Source of the DNA: Pseudovibrio sp. Tun.PSC04-5.I4
GTDB lineage: Bacteria; Pseudomonadota; Alphaproteobacteria; Rhizobiales; Stappiaceae
Assembly: GCF_900104145.1 (NCBI RefSeq)
Contig: NZ_FNLB01000001.1
Span: 629,231 to 693,230 of the forward strand
Length of the DNA: 64,000 nt
Direction of reading: 5' to 3'
The notes under the pieces were generated by a model, which ran no database searches, was not told where the DNA came from, and saw nothing but the letters and a program-made list of their open reading frames with translations. Shown here one piece after another: positions 35,595 to 44,520 of this stretch (positions are counted from its first letter, which is position 1; the number at the start of each line of letters is the position of its first letter). A program made the position numbers and the translations under genes.

Positions 35595-36599
35595 TTATTT
35601 CTCGATTTTGTCGAGAATGGACTGACCCCATTCTGCGCCAATGTCAGACAGAATTTGTGGCCAAACCTCTGTGCGTACTTTTTTCGCAGCAGCGGCCAGT
35701 TCATCATCGGAGAGAGGAACGATAGTTGCACCATAGCCAGCTAGTTTTTGTTCAAACGCACCCTGATCAGATTCCGCTTTAGACCAACGCTTTGCTTCAA
35801 ATTCCTTCGCAGCTTCAATCAACGCAGCGCGGGAGCTGTCATCAAGATCGGCAAGGCTTTCGGAGTTGATGATCAGGTACCAGACTTCAAAGTGAGTGTT
35901 CACTGGGATGTAGGTTTTTGCAACATCACGGAAGGAAGCGTAATAGCCTTCTGCGCCGGAACCAACCACACCATCAACAACACCGGTCTGAACCGAGGTG
36001 AATGCTTCTGAGAATGGAATTGGCGAGCTGATGTAACCCAGTGCATCTGCTGTCAGCTGAAAGCTTTTGATGCCGGGAACACGAACTTTGATGCCTTTGC
36101 TTACGTTCGGATCACCTGGAGACACAGCCTCACGGTTGAGCGCGATACCGCCGAAGTAAACCGGGTAGGCTGCCAGCATGGTGATGTCCTGCTTGGCGTA
36201 AAGGCCCTTCATTGCATCATGAATAGCGCCGCCCGGACCGTAGATCTTTTGCGCCTGCGCCCAGTTTTCTGCAACGTATGGGAAAGCGCTGATCTGCATC
36301 TTGCGTTCAACAGCGGTAGCTGCTGGCTGCACTGCCATGTCGATAGCACCAACTGAAATACGTTCCTGAACGGTTGTGTAATCACCAAGAGCGCTTGCTG
36401 CGAAGATCTTAAGCTTCAGATTGCCTTCAGTTAAGGCTTCCAGCTGCTTGGAAAGGTCCTTCACTTCCAGATCAACAGTTGCCCCTTGTGGGCGAATGTG
36501 GCTGATCTTCAGCGTTTTAGCCTGCGCCATGGAAACTGCGCTCATACCACCGACAATGGTTGCAAGGGCGAGAGTGGTTTTTAATGCTATTAAAATCAT
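35595..36599 (-). CDS. TRAP transporter substrate-binding protein (DctP family)
   Basis: 334 residues with a Sec signal (LKTTLALATIVGGMSAVSMAQA) and a strong GAGGTGA ribosome-binding site. The mature part follows the DctP pattern: KISHIRPQGATVDLEVKDL, then RISVGAIDMAVQP, and GIKVRVPGIKSF with the conserved arginine that binds the carboxylate. It delivers the substrate of the downstream dehydrogenase to the DctQM membrane proteins, by operon logic. Confidence 0.92.
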   Translation of the reverse strand: MILIALKTTLALATIVGGMSAVSMAQAKTLKISHIRPQGATVDLEVKDLSKQLEALTEGNLKLKIFAASALGDYTTVQERISVGAIDMAVQPAATAVERKMQISAFPYVAENWAQAQKIYGPGGAIHDAMKGLYAKQDITMLAAYPVYFGGIALNREAVSPGDPNVSKGIKVRVPGIKSFQLTADALGYISSPIPFSEAFTSVQTGVVDGVVGSGAEGYYASFRDVAKTYIPVNTHFEVWYLIINSESLADLDDSSRAALIEAAKEFEAKRWSKAESDQGAFEQKLAGYGATIVPLSDDELAAAAKKVRTEVWPQILSDIGAEWGQSILDKIEK

Positions 36600-36694
36600 A
36601 GTTCACCTCTGTGTTTTCTTTTCAATCGCAACTTAGGTTGCTGTTATTGGAGCTGCTCCCACAACCCACTTTCGGTTCTTATGTGCTGATGGGC

Positions 36695-37993
36695 TCAGTA
36701 ACCAAAGTACCGCGGAATGAAGAGAGACAGATCCGACCAGAAGGAGGTGAGGAACACCACCGGCAGATACCCAAACAAGATGAGGACCATGGCTGGACGG
36801 ATGACCTGAGTAACTGGCACCTTGCCGATGCGGGCACCCAGATAAAGGATAGAAGCGTAAGGTGGGGTCACACCGCCCATTGCGGTATTGACGCCCATAA
36901 TTGCGGCAAACTGGATTGGGCTGATGCCAATTGCATCCATAAGAGGCAAAAGCAGCGGCGCAATCAGAATGATCGCAGTCACATCATTGACGACCATGCC
37001 AACGAGGAACAACAGGACGTTGATGAGGATCAGCAACATGACCTTGTTGTCTGTGATGGCGAAGATAGCTTCCACAAGTTCCTGAGGAACACTTTCCAGA
37101 ACGAACATCTGAGAGAGGATCATGCTGAACAGGATCATCAGCATAATCGCGCCAACGGATGTTGCCGCTTCTTTACCTGCACCAAGGAAAGTTTTGATAG
37201 TCAGACCACGGTAGATAAAGAAACCAACAGGGATCGCGTAGATCACAGCCACAGCGGCCGCTTCTGTCGGGGTCATGATGCCGCCGTAAATGCCACCAAG
37301 AATGATGACCGGCATAAGCAGTGCTGGAGTTGCTCTGAACCCGCGAGAGCTGGCCTCTTTTACAAAGGCTTTGCCCTGCGGACGTTCTTCAAGCTTCAGG
37401 TCAAACTTCCGTGCAAGACGCAGGTTCACCACCGAGAAGCTGCACATGATCAGCAGACCGGGGCCAAGCGTTGCGAGGAAACAAGCCAGAATGGACGTGT
37501 CCGTGACCCAGCCATATACAATCATAGTCACGCTTGGCGGGATCAGCAGGCCAAGCAAGGATGCATTGGCGATGAGCGCTGTTGCATAGGCACGCGGGTA
37601 GCCTTGCTTTTCCATCTCTGGAATGAGCAGAGGACCAATCGCAGCAACACCTGTGAGGCCGGAACCGGAAATTGCGCCAATAAGGGCACAACTGATTGTT
37701 GCCACAACACCAAGACCACCACGCAGATGGCCGATGAAGATATTGACGAAATTGAGCAAACTGGCGGCGATGCCACTCACACTCATAATCGTCCCAGCAA
37801 GGACAAACAACGGAATAGCAAGCAGGACCGGGTTGCCGAGCTGGTAGAAGCCCCACAGCATGTTGCCCTTCATGACAACATCACCAACAAAGTACATGGT
37901 CATCAGACCTGCACCAAAGCAATACGGCAGGGGCACACCAAGCGTGAGTAGAATGACAAGAACGGCGACGGATAAAAGTGCAATCTCAACCAT
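36695..37993 (-). CDS. TRAP transporter large permease (DctM family)
   Basis: 432 residues with about 12 transmembrane helices. Diagnostic stretches are GNPVLLAIPLFVLAGTIMS, IGAISGSGLTGVAAIG, LLGLLIPPSVTMIVYGWV and AAIMGVNTAMGGVTPPYASILY. It starts one base after the small permease gene and is the translocating subunit. Confidence 0.94.
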   Translation of the reverse strand: MVEIALLSVAVLVILLTLGVPLPYCFGAGLMTMYFVGDVVMKGNMLWGFYQLGNPVLLAIPLFVLAGTIMSVSGIAASLLNFVNIFIGHLRGGLGVVATISCALIGAISGSGLTGVAAIGPLLIPEMEKQGYPRAYATALIANASLLGLLIPPSVTMIVYGWVTDTSILACFLATLGPGLLIMCSFSVVNLRLARKFDLKLEERPQGKAFVKEASSRGFRATPALLMPVIILGGIYGGIMTPTEAAAVAVIYAIPVGFFIYRGLTIKTFLGAGKEAATSVGAIMLMILFSMILSQMFVLESVPQELVEAIFAITDNKVMLLILINVLLFLVGMVVNDVTAIILIAPLLLPLMDAIGISPIQFAAIMGVNTAMGGVTPPYASILYLGARIGKVPVTQVIRPAMVLILFGYLPVVFLTSFWSDLSLFIPRYFGY

Positions 37994-37994
37994 A

Positions 37995-38516
37995 TCAGGC
38001 AGGCTCCTTTTTTGGGGATTCTGTGCTGCTAGTGATCGGTGCAGGGAAATCCCCGGTCAGGATCTGATTGAAATGTCTCCAAAGCTGGAAAGCGGTGAAA
38101 AGCATCATCAAGACAAGGCCAACAACGAGCGAGATATCAACGTAGAAAGTCGGAATGTAGAGCGTTGGGCTTTCTCTCCAGACCCGAATAGAATAGCGGG
38201 TAAAGTCCCACGCCCAGTAGGTAAGCCAGCAGCCAATTGCAAGACTCAGGGCCTCGCCAATCAAAGCCAGAATGGCAATCTGTCTAGGTGTTTTGAGAAC
38301 GATTTCAAGCACGTTTGCACGGATATGGCTGTTCTCGCGAGACGCGTTCACGGCGCCAAGCATGTATAGCCAGAGTGTTGGAAAAAGCAGGCTCTCTTCC
38401 AGTCCCAGAACTGGAATTTCAAGCAGGTAGCGCGTAATCACCTGTACGAATTGGCCTAATGCAACAAGACATATCAGCCCCGTCAACAGCAGGCTCATAA
38501 AGCGATCCATCAGCAA
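37995..38516 (-). CDS. TRAP transporter small permease (DctQ family)
   Basis: 173 residues with four transmembrane helices and the DctQ signature LPTLWLYMLGAVNASRENSHIRANV by region (about 45-70). It is the first gene of the seven-gene operon that continues through the dehydrogenase subunits to RidA. A divergent LysR gene lies 137 bp away. Confidence 0.9.
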   Translation of the reverse strand: MLMDRFMSLLLTGLICLVALGQFVQVITRYLLEIPVLGLEESLLFPTLWLYMLGAVNASRENSHIRANVLEIVLKTPRQIAILALIGEALSLAIGCWLTYWAWDFTRYSIRVWRESPTLYIPTFYVDISLVVGLVLMMLFTAFQLWRHFNQILTGDFPAPITSSTESPKKEPA

Positions 38517-38590
38517 TCCTCCCTAAGTAGATGTCCGCGGCTTTCTGACGGGAAGATTTAGATTTTGACCTATAAAATCAAACTAATTTA

Positions 38591-38608
38591 ATCTATGGGA
38601 GTATAGAT
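38591..38608. promoter_or_regulatory. Inverted repeat in the divergent LysR/TRAP promoter region
   Basis: ATCTAT-N6-ATAGAT, perfect 6-bp arms, lies 46 bp before the LysR start and about 75 bp before the dctQ-type start. It is a candidate site for the adjacent regulator. Confidence 0.5.
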
Positions 38609-38653
38609 ATTATTTATAGTATGCAGAATAGCTACAAGATAACAGAGGACTAG

Positions 38654-39595
38654 ATGAACCTTAGTTTTCGACAGTTGCAGGCATTTCGTGAAGTGATGCG
38701 CACTGGGTCCATCTCCGAGGCAGCACGTACCCTTGGCCGGACGCAACCTGCGATAAGTTCCCTTATCGCGAACCTTGAACAGGAACTTGGGATTGAACTG
38801 TTCCTGCGTCAGCGCGGAAAGCTGATCCGTAAGCCGGAAGCGCAGTTCTTTTTGGGTGAGGCAGAAGCTATTCTCGACCGCCTTGCGCGTTCCACTCGTA
38901 CAATGCGGGAAATCGGATCGCTGAAACAAGGGCGCTTGAATGTGGCGTTTATGCCAGCCTCCTCACAGGTGCTCATCCCGCAATTGATCTCGGATTTTGT
39001 GCGCGACAAGCCCGAGGTGAAGGTCTCGTTGATGATGCGCGGCTCTCACATGATTGAGGAATGGGTCGCCTCTCAGCAGTATGATGTGGGACTGGCAGAA
39101 ACTCCGCCGCACAATTCCGCTCTGACCACACATGATTTTCTGCTCAATTGCATCTGTGCTGTACGCAGCGATGATCCCCTCAGCCGCAAAGACGTGATAG
39201 AGGCCAAAGACCTGTCTGGCCGCCCCTTGGCAACCCTGCCAGAGATGCACCCGAACTGTGTTTCAACGCGCATGGCGTTTGACGAGCAAAAGGCCGTGTT
39301 TAACCAGCGTTTTGAACTGCGGAATTTTCTTCCGGCCTTGAAACTGGTGGAAGATGGGCTGTGTTATTGCATCTGTGATCCGATGACGGCAGACGGGTAC
39401 CTCAACACAGCACGGGAGCAAAGCTCACTGGTGTTCCGCCCCTTCACACCAAAGGTGGTGCTGGCGATCTCAATTCTGCTGCCATCACAGCGGCCCGCGT
39501 CCGCACTTGCAAATGCATTTAGCGAAAAGCTTCTGACAGCGGTGAAAGAGATTGAGAAGAGGCAGTGGGGCGACTTCTTCTCGGGGGCGCAATAG
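38654..39595 (+). CDS. LysR-family transcriptional regulator
   Basis: 313 residues. The N-terminal winged helix (LSFRQLQAFREVMRTGSISEAARTLGRTQPAISS by region, residues 3-36) is followed by an effector domain from about residue 95. Its position, divergent from the TRAP/amine-dehydrogenase operon, makes it the likely regulator of that operon. Confidence 0.93.
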   Translation: MNLSFRQLQAFREVMRTGSISEAARTLGRTQPAISSLIANLEQELGIELFLRQRGKLIRKPEAQFFLGEAEAILDRLARSTRTMREIGSLKQGRLNVAFMPASSQVLIPQLISDFVRDKPEVKVSLMMRGSHMIEEWVASQQYDVGLAETPPHNSALTTHDFLLNCICAVRSDDPLSRKDVIEAKDLSGRPLATLPEMHPNCVSTRMAFDEQKAVFNQRFELRNFLPALKLVEDGLCYCICDPMTADGYLNTAREQSSLVFRPFTPKVVLAISILLPSQRPASALANAFSEKLLTAVKEIEKRQWGDFFSGAQ

Positions 39596-39629
39596 CGGAT
39601 CAGCTCGGCTCACCCGCTATCACATAGAT

Positions 39630-40247
39630 TTAGCTAAGCGCCACTGAACCCTGAAGGTCCTTGATATGGGCTTCAAGCATTGCGATCTTCTGGTCTTTCT
39701 CATCCAATGCGGACTTCACCCATTCTACATCGATGCGAGCAGGAATGTGTTGTGGGCAATTGGCATCCCATGCATCAATGGTGAAGATGATCGCCTGTTC
39801 TGGTGCAGCTCTATAGGGTTGGTCGTACTGCATCAATTGCGCAACCAGTTCAGGATTATCCTCGATAACCTCAGCAGTTCCCCAAATCTTGATCCGTGTC
39901 TTCTGCACGTAATCAATGAGGAAGATGAAGGCCTTTGAGTTATCTAAGAGATTGCCTTGACTGATGTACTGCCGGTTGCCGCGAAAATCGGCAAATCCGA
40001 GCCGGCGATTGTCCAGCACCTTCAGGAAACCCGCAGGCCCGCCGCGATGCTGAATATAAGGCTGACCATCTGCATTGACAGTCGACAGGAAGAAACTGCG
40101 CTGATTTGCAATATACCCAGCAAGGTCCTCAGTTACTTCTGTTTTCCAACCCCCGCCCTCTTCCATGCTGGCGTACCCACGACGGGACCCCTTGCGGCTT
40201 TGGATAGCTTTCACGGTTGGGGTAAAGCCAATGTCACTGGAATACAT
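39630..40247 (-). CDS. Pyridoxamine 5'-phosphate oxidase-like flavin-binding protein
   Basis: 205 residues of the PNPOx-like split-barrel family. The segment RSFFLSTVNADGQPYIQHRGGPAGFL by region (about 51-75) and FADFRGNRQYISQGNLLDN are typical of the subgroup that binds FMN or F420-like cofactors. The C-terminus ends in a short coiled coil. It is the last of three minus-strand genes (AhpD-like, NTF2-like, PNPOx-like) controlled by a divergent LysR, which looks like a small detoxification set. Confidence 0.82.
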   Translation of the reverse strand: MYSSDIGFTPTVKAIQSRKGSRRGYASMEEGGGWKTEVTEDLAGYIANQRSFFLSTVNADGQPYIQHRGGPAGFLKVLDNRRLGFADFRGNRQYISQGNLLDNSKAFIFLIDYVQKTRIKIWGTAEVIEDNPELVAQLMQYDQPYRAAPEQAIIFTIDAWDANCPQHIPARIDVEWVKSALDEKDQKIAMLEAHIKDLQGSVALS

Positions 40248-40264
40248 CTTACCAACTCCTGCTG

Positions 40265-40729
40265 TTAGAGACCCAGATCACTCAGGCTGGCATGATCATC
40301 CGGGCGACGCCCCAGCGGCCAATGGAATTTGCGGTGCTCTGCCTTGATTGGATGTTCGTTGATGCTGGCAATGCGAAGCTGCATCAGCCCATCCTCGGCA
40401 AATTCCCAGTTTTCATTGCCATAGGCTCTGAACCACTGTCCGGAGTCGTCATGATACTCATAGGTAAAGCGAACTGCGATCCGGTTCCCTTCAAAAGTCC
40501 AAAGTTCCTTGATTAGGCGGTAATCAAGCTCTCGGGTCCATTTACGAATGAGCAATTGCTCAATCTCAGGGCGGCCAGTTACAAATTCAGCTCTGTTCCG
40601 CCACTTGCAGTCTGGCGTGTAGGCCAAAGCTACCTTTTGCGGATCCCGAGAGTTCCACCCATCTTCCGCAGCACGGATCTTGGCGATGGCTGTTTCTCGC
40701 GTAAACGGAGGCACTGGTGGTCTGGTCAT
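40265..40729 (-). CDS. NTF2-like (DUF1348) protein
   Basis: 154 residues of the nuclear-transport-factor-2-like cone fold; the stretch IRAAEDGWNSRDPQKVALAYTPDC near the N-terminus and FTYEYHDDSGQWFRAYGNENWEF in the middle match the DUF1348 pattern. Function in bacteria is unknown. It sits between an AhpD-like and a PNPOx-like gene, 17 bp before the latter. Confidence 0.8.
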   Translation of the reverse strand: MTRPPVPPFTRETAIAKIRAAEDGWNSRDPQKVALAYTPDCKWRNRAEFVTGRPEIEQLLIRKWTRELDYRLIKELWTFEGNRIAVRFTYEYHDDSGQWFRAYGNENWEFAEDGLMQLRIASINEHPIKAEHRKFHWPLGRRPDDHASLSDLGL

Positions 40730-40780
40730 GACGATCTCCGGCAGGGTGGCAGGTGGATTGGGCTCCTCCTGCCTGTGGTG

Positions 40781-41326
40781 TTAGGCTAGTTCTTTAACAG
40801 CGGGGAAATCAACTTCTGTTCCCAGAACTTCATTCATGTAATTGGTCAAGGTGTTGAGCGCGACATGGCCAACAATTTCGACAACTTCCGCATCGGTGTA
40901 ACCCGCATCGCGGACGGCTTGCACAGCAGCGTCTGAAACCTGACCACGGTGCTTCACTATCTCGACGGCAAACTCAACAGCAATTGCTGCTTTTGCGTCT
41001 TGGGAGCTGCCTCTGCGGTTGGTTGCAATTTCCTCAGCGCTTAGCTTTGCCAGATTGGTGGCAAGGTATGTGTGAGCCGCGAGGCAGTAGTTACACCCGT
41101 TTTGCTCACCAACAGCCAGTGCAATACGCTCACGCGTTGCAGCTGGTAGAGAGCCTTTGCCCAGAGCGCCGTTCAAACCCAAGTATCCTTCAAGGGCCTG
41201 TGGGCTGTTGGCAACGATGCGGAACAGGTTAGGCACAGACCCAAGCTGGGAGTTTACAGCCTGAAGGGAAACCTGCGAGCCCTGTGGTGCAGCATCAATG
41301 GAGGATGGGGTAGGAATGCGTGACAT
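40781..41326 (-). CDS. Carboxymuconolactone decarboxylase/AhpD-like protein
   Basis: 181 residues from the ATG at 41326, which has an AAGGAG ribosome-binding site. The AhpD core motif is present as ERIALAVGEQNGCNYCLAAH: glutamates, CxxC and histidine in the order seen in alkylhydroperoxidase D. Such proteins relay electrons to peroxidases or reduce peroxides. It is the first gene of a three-gene unit divergent from a LysR regulator. Confidence 0.88.
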   Translation of the reverse strand: MSRIPTPSSIDAAPQGSQVSLQAVNSQLGSVPNLFRIVANSPQALEGYLGLNGALGKGSLPAATRERIALAVGEQNGCNYCLAAHTYLATNLAKLSAEEIATNRRGSSQDAKAAIAVEFAVEIVKHRGQVSDAAVQAVRDAGYTDAEVVEIVGHVALNTLTNYMNEVLGTEVDFPAVKELA

Positions 41327-41456
41327 GGAGTATCTCCTTATTATTGAATTCCGATGATGCACCTTATGTAATCCGTGTTTGAGCAAAAATAATTAGGCCA
41401 TAATGCAATTCACTATTACGGTGAGTGCAATAAATGAGCATTATGACGGGATTGAA

Positions 41457-42356
41457 ATGGATAAACTTGAAACAATGCACGTGTTTGCGGAGGTCGCAGA
41501 ACGAGAAAGCTTTGTGGAAGCCAGCAAGAAGTTGGGCCTGTCCGCTCCTGCCGTTACCCGCTCCGTTGCACGACTGGAACAAACCCTTGGTACGCGTTTG
41601 TTCAACAGAACCACGCGGCACGTCCGCCTGACTGAAGCTGGCCGGCATTACCTGTGTGATGTGAAGGGTATTCTGGAAAGCATTGAACACGCTGAAGCAG
41701 CCGTCACAGGTAGCTTTGCCAAGCCAATCGGCGAGCTTTCTATCACTGCGCCTATTTTGTTCGGGCAGAAATACATCATTCCACTGCTCACAGATTATCT
41801 GGAGCTGTATCCGGAGGTGACCGTGAATGCCGTGTTTTATGATCGCATCGTCAATTTGGTGGAAGACAATCTGGATGTCGCCATCCGGCTGGGTCATCTG
41901 CAAGATTCCGGTTTATATGCGACCCGAGTGGGTAGCATTCGGCGTGTGGTTTGTGCCTCTCCTCACTATTTTGCAAAGCATGGTTTGCCGACAAAACCCT
42001 CGGATCTTACCGAGCATAAGATCATTCATCCAACTGCGGTTGAGGCAACCAACCAATGGAAATTTTCAGGAGAGAAGCCGGAGACCGTCAAAATCAACGC
42101 TCATTTACGGTGCAACCATAACTGCGCGGCTATTCAGGCAGCCATTGGCGGCGCTGGTATCACGCGCTTGCTCTCCTATCAGGTCGGCAAGGATGTGGAG
42201 ACTGGCGCTCTTCAAATCGCACTGGAAGATTACGAGCCAACTCCGCTACCCGTTCATATAGTGCATATGGAAGGGCGGGGCGCCAGCGCAAAGGTGCGTT
42301 CGTTTATTGACTTTGCTGCAAAGCGACTGCGCGAAAACCCGTTTCTTGGAGATTGA
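41457..42356 (+). CDS. LysR-family transcriptional regulator
   Basis: 299 residues from the ATG at 41457; an upstream in-frame start at 41403 would place 18 extra residues before the conserved start (MDKLETMHVFAEVAE). The winged helix and substrate-binding domain match the large CrgA/DhcR-type LTTR group. It is divergent from the AhpD-like operon and probably controls it. An 8-bp inverted repeat (CATAATGC/GCATTATG) lies in the shared promoter. Confidence 0.92.
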   Translation: MDKLETMHVFAEVAERESFVEASKKLGLSAPAVTRSVARLEQTLGTRLFNRTTRHVRLTEAGRHYLCDVKGILESIEHAEAAVTGSFAKPIGELSITAPILFGQKYIIPLLTDYLELYPEVTVNAVFYDRIVNLVEDNLDVAIRLGHLQDSGLYATRVGSIRRVVCASPHYFAKHGLPTKPSDLTEHKIIHPTAVEATNQWKFSGEKPETVKINAHLRCNHNCAAIQAAIGGAGITRLLSYQVGKDVETGALQIALEDYEPTPLPVHIVHMEGRGASAKVRSFIDFAAKRLRENPFLGD

Positions 42357-42369
42357 GGTTTTGCATATT

Positions 42370-42408
42370 AACCCGCCCGACCATAGTATTTTCAAAGCCG
42401 GGCGCGTT
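42370..42408. terminator. Terminator between LysR and enoyl-CoA hydratase genes
   Basis: A 10-bp GC-rich stem with one mismatch (42370-42379 with 42399-42408) followed by GTTTTT. It separates two convergent genes. Confidence 0.7.
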
Positions 42409-42412
42409 GTTT

Positions 42413-43204
42413 TTAGTATGCGTTGTCCAGCTCACCAGCCTGATTGAAGTTTGGGGAGCGCTTTTCCAGGAACGCAGCCATCCCTTCCTTTTGAGCGTCT
42501 GAGCCGAACAGGGCATGGTACATCTGGCGTTCAAACCTTATGCCATTTTCCAAGCTGTTTTCATCTGCTGCATTCACACAAGCACGGGCCATCATGGTGA
42601 TGTCCTTGGCATAGCCTGCAATGATCTGCGCGGTTTCCATGGCAACAGTCTGGAGTTCATCGGCAGGGACAAGGCGGCTGATGAGACCCATGTCATAGGC
42701 TTCCTGCGCTTTGATCATGCGGCCTGTCAGGATAAGGTCCATAGCACGCGCTTTGCCAACAAGTTTGGTGAGCCTTTGAGAACCACCAATCCCCGGAATA
42801 CACCCGATTTTGACTTCAGGTTGACCGAACTTGGCCGTATCTGCCGCAAGCAGAATATCGCAGATCATGGCCACCTCACACCCGCCGCCAAGGGCATAGC
42901 CGGAAACAGCCGCGATCTTAGGAATGCGCAGGGCTGCAAAGCGATCCCACCCCGCGAAGAAGTTGCTGGCATACATGCTGGCGTAATCTTGCTGGTTCAG
43001 TTCTGCAATGTCAGCACCAGCGGCAAAGGCCCGTTCATTCCCCGTCAGAATAAGGCACCCGATAGCTGGGTCTGCATCATACTTGGTTGCCGCCTCCAGC
43101 ACCTCCTCCAACACTTGTGAGTTAAGGGCGTTCAGCGCTTTGGGACGGTTGAAACGAATTGTTGCAACACGGCCTTCGACAGAGGTTTCAATGGTTTCAT
43201 ACAT
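42413..43204 (-). CDS. Enoyl-CoA hydratase/isomerase family protein
   Basis: 263 residues, the usual family length. Oxyanion-hole and catalytic segments are AFAAGADIAELNQ, SGYALGGGCEVAMICDI with the first catalytic glutamate and FGQPEVKIGCIPGIGG with the second. This keeps both glutamates of a true hydratase (crotonase type). It is the third gene of an operon with an adenylation enzyme and a membrane reductase, starting 2 bp after the latter, which suggests action on an acyl thioester in one pathway rather than general beta-oxidation. Confidence 0.9.
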   Translation of the reverse strand: MYETIETSVEGRVATIRFNRPKALNALNSQVLEEVLEAATKYDADPAIGCLILTGNERAFAAGADIAELNQQDYASMYASNFFAGWDRFAALRIPKIAAVSGYALGGGCEVAMICDILLAADTAKFGQPEVKIGCIPGIGGSQRLTKLVGKARAMDLILTGRMIKAQEAYDMGLISRLVPADELQTVAMETAQIIAGYAKDITMMARACVNAADENSLENGIRFERQMYHALFGSDAQKEGMAAFLEKRSPNFNQAGELDNAY

Positions 43205-43206
43205 AA

Positions 43207-44520
43207 TCAGCTATCCCAAATTGCGCCGTAGGCCGGAATGCCGAGGCTTTCCATGTCGTGAACGAGCTTGCGTGTCAGTTTCTGGTTGGAAATAATAATG
43301 ACGGCCTCTGCTCCACTGTCCCGAACAGCTTTCAGCGTCAACACTGCCAGATCAGGTTTGCCAAGCGCATCCGTATCCCAAATCACCGGATTGTCTGTAT
43401 TGGCTTCAATCTCATCAACGAACGCGTCGCCATAGGTTTTGCGTGGATTACGCGTGGACCAGATCAGCTTGTTTGGCACGTCTCCCGCCAGCAAATGCGG
43501 CAGGATCGGACCGATACCAGAGCCCGTCCCCACGTAGACGACCTTTTTGAACAGAACCTCAATGCGTGCCACACCAGAAGTCGTGATGCCTTTGACCCAA
43601 ACATGGCTTGGCGGGTTTGCGATAAACTCACTGGTCCAATCCCCTGCCCGGCTAATGGCAAGGCGGTAGCCTGGATCATGAGGCGAGGGAATGTTTGCAA
43701 ACGCGTGGTACTCCCCAAACGGGGTGTGGCTGAGTGAGTTGGAGCTGCCGGGAAATGGCGTATCGCCGTAATTAAAGCGGGCAATAACCGCATGGTCAGA
43801 CGGCTTTTCGATATCCACTTTCACGCGCTTCAAGGTCAACCACGGGGAAAGGATGGACAGTGTGATCAGGCACAACATCCAGAACGCAGGCGTTTCCAGC
43901 AAAACACCGCCGGTATCCTGCGTGATGGAGAGGGTTTGCGCCCAGAATAAGCCCAGCACGGACCAACCAACGAAGCGATGGATCTTCTCAAACGCATTGT
44001 GAAAACGAGCCCGGAACTTGCCTTGTGCCGTGACAATCAACACCACCAGCAGAGCAACCATGGCCCCGCTTAGGCCAAGCGTTTGGTTTGACGGCAAAGC
44101 AGCTCCCTCAACCCGATTCATGACCATGGCAAACAGCAGGAACGCAAACCAGAGTGTGCCAAAAACTGTGCTGCTTGAGTGCAGGCCGCCAAAATGGAAC
44201 ACCTTACCGGCCCCCCACCGCATCCACAGCGGCCAGCTGGTTGGAATGCGTGTCGCCAGCCAGAACAGCACATTCACCACACGTTGTTGGCGGATTAAAA
44301 TACCCAGAGACAGGTTGATCAGCGCCAGATCTGCGATGGCATTGAGCGCAAAGCCAGTCTCTCCAAACCAGCGCCCATCTTGCAATCCCATCACAAACAC
44401 GGCGATGTTGGCGGCTGCAATAAAAAACACGAGACGGTTGTATTCCATCAAGGATGGATGGCGCGTGACACGACGCCAGTTCATGGCGCGAGGCTGCGCA
44501 GCCGTTGCTTCAATTGTCAT
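43207..44520 (-). CDS. Membrane protein with C-terminal flavodoxin-reductase-like domain (TmpA-like)
   Basis: 437 residues. The N-terminal half has about six transmembrane helices with histidines suited to haem binding, for example KVFHFGGLHSSS and AFEKIHRFVGW. The C-terminal half resembles a ferredoxin-NADP reductase/ferric reductase module: ISRAGDWTSEF and the nucleotide-binding VYVGTGSGIGPILPHLL. I think it belongs to the group annotated as integral membrane protein TmpA in fungi and bacteria, which often sits beside NRPS-like genes; this is recalled, not verified. Its ATG overlaps the upstream stop (TAATG). Confidence 0.7.
   Translation of the reverse strand: MTIEATAAQPRAMNWRRVTRHPSLMEYNRLVFFIAAANIAVFVMGLQDGRWFGETGFALNAIADLALINLSLGILIRQQRVVNVLFWLATRIPTSWPLWMRWGAGKVFHFGGLHSSSTVFGTLWFAFLLFAMVMNRVEGAALPSNQTLGLSGAMVALLVVLIVTAQGKFRARFHNAFEKIHRFVGWSVLGLFWAQTLSITQDTGGVLLETPAFWMLCLITLSILSPWLTLKRVKVDIEKPSDHAVIARFNYGDTPFPGSSNSLSHTPFGEYHAFANIPSPHDPGYRLAISRAGDWTSEFIANPPSHVWVKGITTSGVARIEVLFKKVVYVGTGSGIGPILPHLLAGDVPNKLIWSTRNPRKTYGDAFVDEIEANTDNPVIWDTDALGKPDLAVLTLKAVRDSGAEAVIIISNQKLTRKLVHDMESLGIPAYGAIWDS

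Noticed and set aside
36611..37951. Long plus-strand open frame of 446 codons
   Set aside because: It is the exact antisense of the DctM gene, with a composition full of His, Gln, Cys and Arg typical of shadow frames, and no ribosome-binding site.
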